DNA of 37,809 bases from NCBI RefSeq assembly GCF_003990645.1, contig NZ_RYZK01000018.1, positions 1 to 37,809 on the forward strand, in the 5' to 3' direction. How positions within the stretch are numbered: the stretch's first letter is position 1; every line of letters begins with the position of its first letter. The DNA comes from Shimia sediminis. Lineage in GTDB: Bacteria; Pseudomonadota; Alphaproteobacteria; Rhodobacterales; Rhodobacteraceae. The position numbers and the translations under genes were made by a program. Of the stretch, positions 34,718 through 37,809 are shown piece after piece. Under the pieces are notes generated by a model. The model searched no databases and was not told where the DNA came from. It saw only the letters and a program-made list of their open reading frames with translations.

Positions 34718-35135
34718 GTCCCGCACCTTACCATTTCATGCGGCGCGCAGCGAAGGTCGGGAATGCCCTTTGATACAATTTCGCCCCAGCCGGAACAGAC
34801 CGCTTACAAGCCGGACAATGCAGGCAATTGGCCGAGATGCACTCCTCCAACGTCAGGCCGCCACTGGCTTCTCAGAGAGACATGCACGAAAATGATCCAA
34901 GCGATACAGGATTACGGATTTGGGATACTGGCAGCCTTTGAAATCAATCGTCACGTTCTGATATTCAACGGAGAATTCGAAGGCGGTGTGTATCACAGAT
35001 TGGCCAGCCGACCCATATTTCAAATGTTTGCGATATAGCCCTCAAATGTCACTCGCATAACATTTTTCAAAAAATTGCCTATTTTAGAAACAGGATTCAT
35101 ATGTTAGGAACATTTTTCAGAGGCGCCAGCCTGCT
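34718..35135. other. Non-coding stretch before the Fic gene
   Basis: No gene is supported. One 91-codon frame (34763-35038, plus strand) has no family features, no ribosome-binding site and an unusual composition, so I leave it out. The last 100 bases are AT-rich and probably hold the fic promoter. Confidence 0.4.
35059..35119 (+). repeat. Pair of 11-bp direct repeats upstream of the Fic gene
   Basis: AACATTTTTCA occurs at 35059-35069 and again at 35109-35119, exactly 50 bases apart in the same orientation, just before the Fic start at 35136. This could be a regulator-binding pair on the same helix face. Chance in AT-rich DNA is the alternative. Confidence 0.4.
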
Positions 35136-36710
35136 GTGCAGTTTTTCACGCGCGAGGATCAAAAGATCAGCCCTGCCACGGAAAGTATCCAATTTTCAGG
35201 TCCGGTGAACGTTATTCACCAAAGACGGTTGCCCGAGACTGCTATTCCCGCAGGCTATTGTGCGCTGATCGAAGCCTATAGTCTGCAGGTGCCGGTTCCA
35301 ATCAGGCTTGCAGCCAACGGCGAACGCCATCGAGTGACCGATACCCCGGACTGGCTGATCATGACACCGCGGCACCAACCGCAAGCATCACTGCGTGGTC
35401 ACCTCACCTTTGCCCTCAAGTATGAGGGCCTGGACCTTGCTGTTCTCAAGCGACTGTTTTGCGTAACAGGGCCGGTGCCAATCGCAGACTGGGTCCGTGA
35501 AGAACCGACCGGCAGTTATGCGCGTCGAATCTGGTTCCTGTTTGAATGGCTCACGGGTGATCAACTCGATCTGCCTGACGCAACGGGTGGGCGGTACGTC
35601 GCTGTGCTGGATGATAGCCTGCAATTTGATGGGCCAAGCACGAACTCGTCCCGACATCGCATAAAAAATAATTTGCCCGGAAATTCGAATTTTTGCCCCC
35701 TCGTATTCAAGACGGCGGACCTCCAAGCTTATTGCGACCAGGAGCTCGCCGAGAGAGCCTTGGAGGTCGTAGACAAAGTGCCACGCGATCTTTTAGCACG
35801 AACGGCGGCCTTCTTGCTACTGAAAGACTCGCGGTCAAGCTATGCCATTGAAGGCGAACGCCCACCCCAAGATCGCATACAGAGGTGGGGTCGCGCGATC
35901 GGTGAGGCCGGACAACTCGACCTCGACCGCAGTGAATTGCTTCGGCTTCAGCAGATCGTCATCGGAGATGAACGCTTTATCAAGCTTGGGTTTCGAAAAG
36001 AAGGTGGCTTTGTCGGATCCCATGACCGGGAAAGCCGGATGCCTCTGCCCGATCATATCAGCGCGCGCTATGAAGACCTCGATGCTCTGCTTGATGGAAT
36101 GGTCGCGTTTGCAGATATGGAAGCGCAGACCCTCGACCCAGTCGTCGCGGCGGCGATTTTGGCCTTTGGATTTGTCTACATTCACCCGTTCGAAGATGGC
36201 AACGGACGCATCCATCGTTATCTCTTTCACCATGTCTTGGCGCAACGTGGCTTTAATCCACCAGGCGTTGTGTTTCCAATCTCCTCGGCCATTCTGGAGC
36301 GAATAGACGAATATCGCCGTGTTCTAGAGAGCTATTCCGCGAGACTGTTACCATTGATCGAGTGGCGGCCAACAAACAGTTTCAATATTGAAGTCACAAA
36401 TGACACGGGGGATTTCTATCGCTTTTTCGATGCGACACCCCATGCAGAATTTCTTTACAGTTGTGTCCAACAAACCATCGACGTTGACCTCCCCTATGAA
36501 ACAGATTTCCTTCGTCGTTATGACCACTTCCGTGCAGCCTTAGAGGACATGTTCGACATGCCCGAGCGCACCATTGACCTTCTTTTCCGTTTTTTACAGC
36601 AGAACAAAGGTCAGCTCTCCGCGAGAGCACGTCGCAAGGAATTTGCTGCGCTGACCGATCACGAAGTTGAGCGGGTCGAGAATATTTATAGTGCCTTCAG
36701 TGCTTCCTGA
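35136..36710 (+). CDS. Fic-domain protein with built-in inhibitory helix
   Basis: This 524-residue protein has the Fic core motif HPFEDGNGR at 350-358, with H350 catalytic, so it should transfer AMP or another nucleotide part to a target hydroxyl. Upstream, S235-YAI-E239-G240 matches the inhibitory motif [S/T]xxxE[G/N] of class II Fic proteins, whose glutamate blocks productive ATP binding. Self-restraint is therefore likely and no separate antitoxin gene is needed. The first 200 residues form an extra domain I do not recognise, and about 410-524 is a helical C-terminal part. The start is GTG 35136: no ATG is available upstream in frame after the TAG at 35085. It stands alone in accessory DNA. 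Confidence 0.85.
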   Translation: MQFFTREDQKISPATESIQFSGPVNVIHQRRLPETAIPAGYCALIEAYSLQVPVPIRLAANGERHRVTDTPDWLIMTPRHQPQASLRGHLTFALKYEGLDLAVLKRLFCVTGPVPIADWVREEPTGSYARRIWFLFEWLTGDQLDLPDATGGRYVAVLDDSLQFDGPSTNSSRHRIKNNLPGNSNFCPLVFKTADLQAYCDQELAERALEVVDKVPRDLLARTAAFLLLKDSRSSYAIEGERPPQDRIQRWGRAIGEAGQLDLDRSELLRLQQIVIGDERFIKLGFRKEGGFVGSHDRESRMPLPDHISARYEDLDALLDGMVAFADMEAQTLDPVVAAAILAFGFVYIHPFEDGNGRIHRYLFHHVLAQRGFNPPGVVFPISSAILERIDEYRRVLESYSARLLPLIEWRPTNSFNIEVTNDTGDFYRFFDATPHAEFLYSCVQQTIDVDLPYETDFLRRYDHFRAALEDMFDMPERTIDLLFRFLQQNKGQLSARARRKEFAALTDHEVERVENIYSAFSAS

Positions 36711-36714
36711 GGCC

Positions 36715-36981
36715 TTAAAGACGTCTGGCGAAGACGTCAGTACGGCACTCATTCGTGGACAGGATTGCCCAGATAATCCTTACACTCGACGCCAACACCT
36801 CTGAGCCGAACACCGTGATCAGGCCTTGTTTTGCAAGACCCAGAAAGGCGCAGCAGGCATTGCCACATTGCTCATGGTTTTGGCATTTTATCGGAGCCGG
36901 ATGACTGTCGAAACTCGCCGCGTCAAACCGGGCGGCTGCGCCAAAAAGCCCTCCAGATTCTAGGAGTACCCGACGCTCCAT
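36715..36981 (-). CDS. Hypothetical small protein
   Basis: This is an 88-residue frame with an ATG start, not recognised. It has three cysteines close together (QCGNACCAF) and a hydrophobic segment near residues 48-72. Its only support is position: it begins 16 bases after the stop of the secreted-protein gene on the same strand. It overlaps the hairpin after the Fic gene, which argues against it. Confidence 0.25.
   Translation of the reverse strand: MERRVLLESGGLFGAAARFDAASFDSHPAPIKCQNHEQCGNACCAFLGLAKQGLITVFGSEVLASSVRIIWAILSTNECRTDVFARRL
36720..36738 (+). terminator. Hairpin after the Fic gene
   Basis: GACGTCT-GGCGA-AGACGTC is a perfect 7-bp stem with a 5-base loop, 10 bases after the Fic stop codon. 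No T-run follows, so termination efficiency is uncertain. Confidence 0.35.
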
Positions 36982-36997
36982 TTTCTACGATTTCAAT

Positions 36998-37672
36998 TCA
37001 ATAATTCACCACTTCATACCCATGGTTGCCCTCATTATCGGTCCATTCGACACCAACTGCGCGCACAGTGATCCCAGGGTGACAGCTTTTCGAAGGAATC
37101 ACCCAGCTCGGGACCGGACCAGGGCCAGTGCTGGTCCAGTAGAAATCGCCCTGAACTCCATAAGTGCCAACCGTGATGTTTGATTGCTCGATACATTCAT
37201 CGTCCCGACCACGGCCATAGTGGCTATAGTGCATGACATTCCAGACCTTGATCGAACGCACAAAATCAAAGGCCGGATCGGATATGTCGATATCCGCAGT
37301 TCCGTTTTCTGTGGAGATGGATTGTGCAAGCTGACGGAAGGTTTGCGAATACTCGCCACTTTCTCCCCTCCAGTTGAGCACAACGGGGATTGTGTAATCC
37401 GGCACCGACTGGCGCGGTAAAGACTGATGCGGTTCATCGGCAAAGGCGAAGTGATAAAGGCGTTCGCCAGGCGCTTCTCCAGGAAAGGTGTCCATCGCAG
37501 CACGCATCGGACAGCGCCAGATCTGTAATGGCGGCTCGATGGGCCAAGGTGTGATGCGCCGAATGAACACGGCTTTCGCATGTGCGCAAGGCGCGGACGC
37601 TGGCCAGCCACCGGCCAGACACAGCAGGATCGCACAATCCACCTGATAGGCACTTGCTGGAACAGGACTCAT
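36998..37672 (-). CDS. Secreted protein of unknown function with N-terminal cysteine motif
   Basis: The first ATG (37672) gives 224 residues beginning MSPVPASAYQVDC. The frame stays open upstream for about 27 more codons, encoding a basic stretch and a hydrophobic helix (LLNGIWVGAAALL) that together with PASA form a convincing signal peptide cleaved before YQVDC. The real start is probably a non-ATG codon, with CTG 37732 best placed. The mature part has cysteines at 13, 18, 29 and 54 (ATG numbering) in CAILLCLAGGWPASAPC and IWRCPM, then a middle and a C-terminal Trp/Tyr-rich region. The cysteine spacing faintly recalls TrbM-type conjugation proteins, but this is weak. It is likely periplasmic and may belong to a mobile element. 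Confidence 0.6.
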   Translation of the reverse strand: MSPVPASAYQVDCAILLCLAGGWPASAPCAHAKAVFIRRITPWPIEPPLQIWRCPMRAAMDTFPGEAPGERLYHFAFADEPHQSLPRQSVPDYTIPVVLNWRGESGEYSQTFRQLAQSISTENGTADIDISDPAFDFVRSIKVWNVMHYSHYGRGRDDECIEQSNITVGTYGVQGDFYWTSTGPGPVPSWVIPSKSCHPGITVRAVGVEWTDNEGNHGYEVVNY

Positions 37673-37809
37673 CAGCAGTGCCGCAGCGCCGACCCAAATC
37701 CCGTTGAGCAGTTTTCTTCCCGCTTTATGCAGATTTTCGGTGTTGTCACCTTAACAGCGCTACCAAGGAGAAATCCTGATACCTGTATTTCAAGCTGCCC
37801 GTGTGACGG

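Noticed and set aside
34763-35038. 91-codon open frame on the plus strand before the Fic gene
   Set aside because: No recognisable family, no ribosome-binding site and a composition unlike a protein. More likely chance in a non-coding stretch.
1-37809. CRISPR array, rRNA, tRNA or prophage structural genes
   Set aside because: No regularly spaced repeats, no recognisable RNA gene and no phage structural protein were seen on either strand.

Overview
The window looks like a chromosomal or large-plasmid segment of an alphaproteobacterium of the Roseobacter group (Rhodobacteraceae). Indicators are a GC-rich catabolic backbone, TRAP transporters, a MarR-type regulator of the kind found at exopolysaccharide (EPS) loci, dimethylglycine-dehydrogenase-like flavoproteins and a pyrrolysine-free MttB-family protein. 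This taxonomic call rests on family recognition, not on a search.

Region 1 (1-13296) is a surface-polysaccharide cluster read right to left. From the promoter-proximal end it holds a MarR-type regulator, galU, a sugar-nucleotide epimerase/dehydratase, a hexapeptide acetyltransferase, a GT4 glycosyltransferase, a Wzy-like polymerase, a small ORF, a sulfotransferase, a GT2 glycosyltransferase, a Wzx-like flippase, manC, ugd and manB. GalU and Ugd make UDP-glucose and UDP-glucuronate, and ManB and ManC make GDP-mannose. The central cassette (about 5.0-10.7 kb) looks more AT-rich than its flanks, uses several TTG starts and builds, flips, polymerises and decorates the repeat unit. No initiating transferase or Wza/Wzc export gene is in the window. 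At the left edge lies a 5'-truncated tex, convergent with manB.

Region 2 (about 13.6-14.25 kb) holds two separate fragments of IS30-family transposase. They abut a TauE/SafE permease gene that carries a frameshift near its 3' end.

Region 3 (14.2-22.6 kb) is a catabolic and uptake locus. A leftward operon runs from an M24 (DoeA/creatinase-like) hydrolase through TRAP genes dctP, dctQ and dctM to a universal stress protein and the broken tauE. A divergent LysR gene is followed by a gamma-glutamyltransferase-like gene.

Region 4 (22.9-34.7 kb) is the most interesting part. It is a tightly coupled six-gene leftward operon in which junctions are 4-base ATGA overlaps or 4-base gaps. The order is MttB-family methyltransferase, class III aminotransferase, two dimethylglycine-dehydrogenase/GcvT-type flavoproteins, a ThDP enzyme and a TcuA/FrdA-type flavoprotein. 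A divergent GcvA-like LysR gene sits across an intergenic region with a perfect 8+8 inverted repeat. I infer stepwise demethylation and breakdown of a methylated amine or betaine. The substrate is unknown, and no corrinoid protein is encoded nearby.

Region 5 (34.7-37.8 kb) is accessory DNA: a Fic-domain AMP-transferase-like protein carrying its own inhibitory motif, an unrecognised small ORF and a secreted cysteine-containing protein of unknown function whose signal peptide begins upstream of its first ATG.
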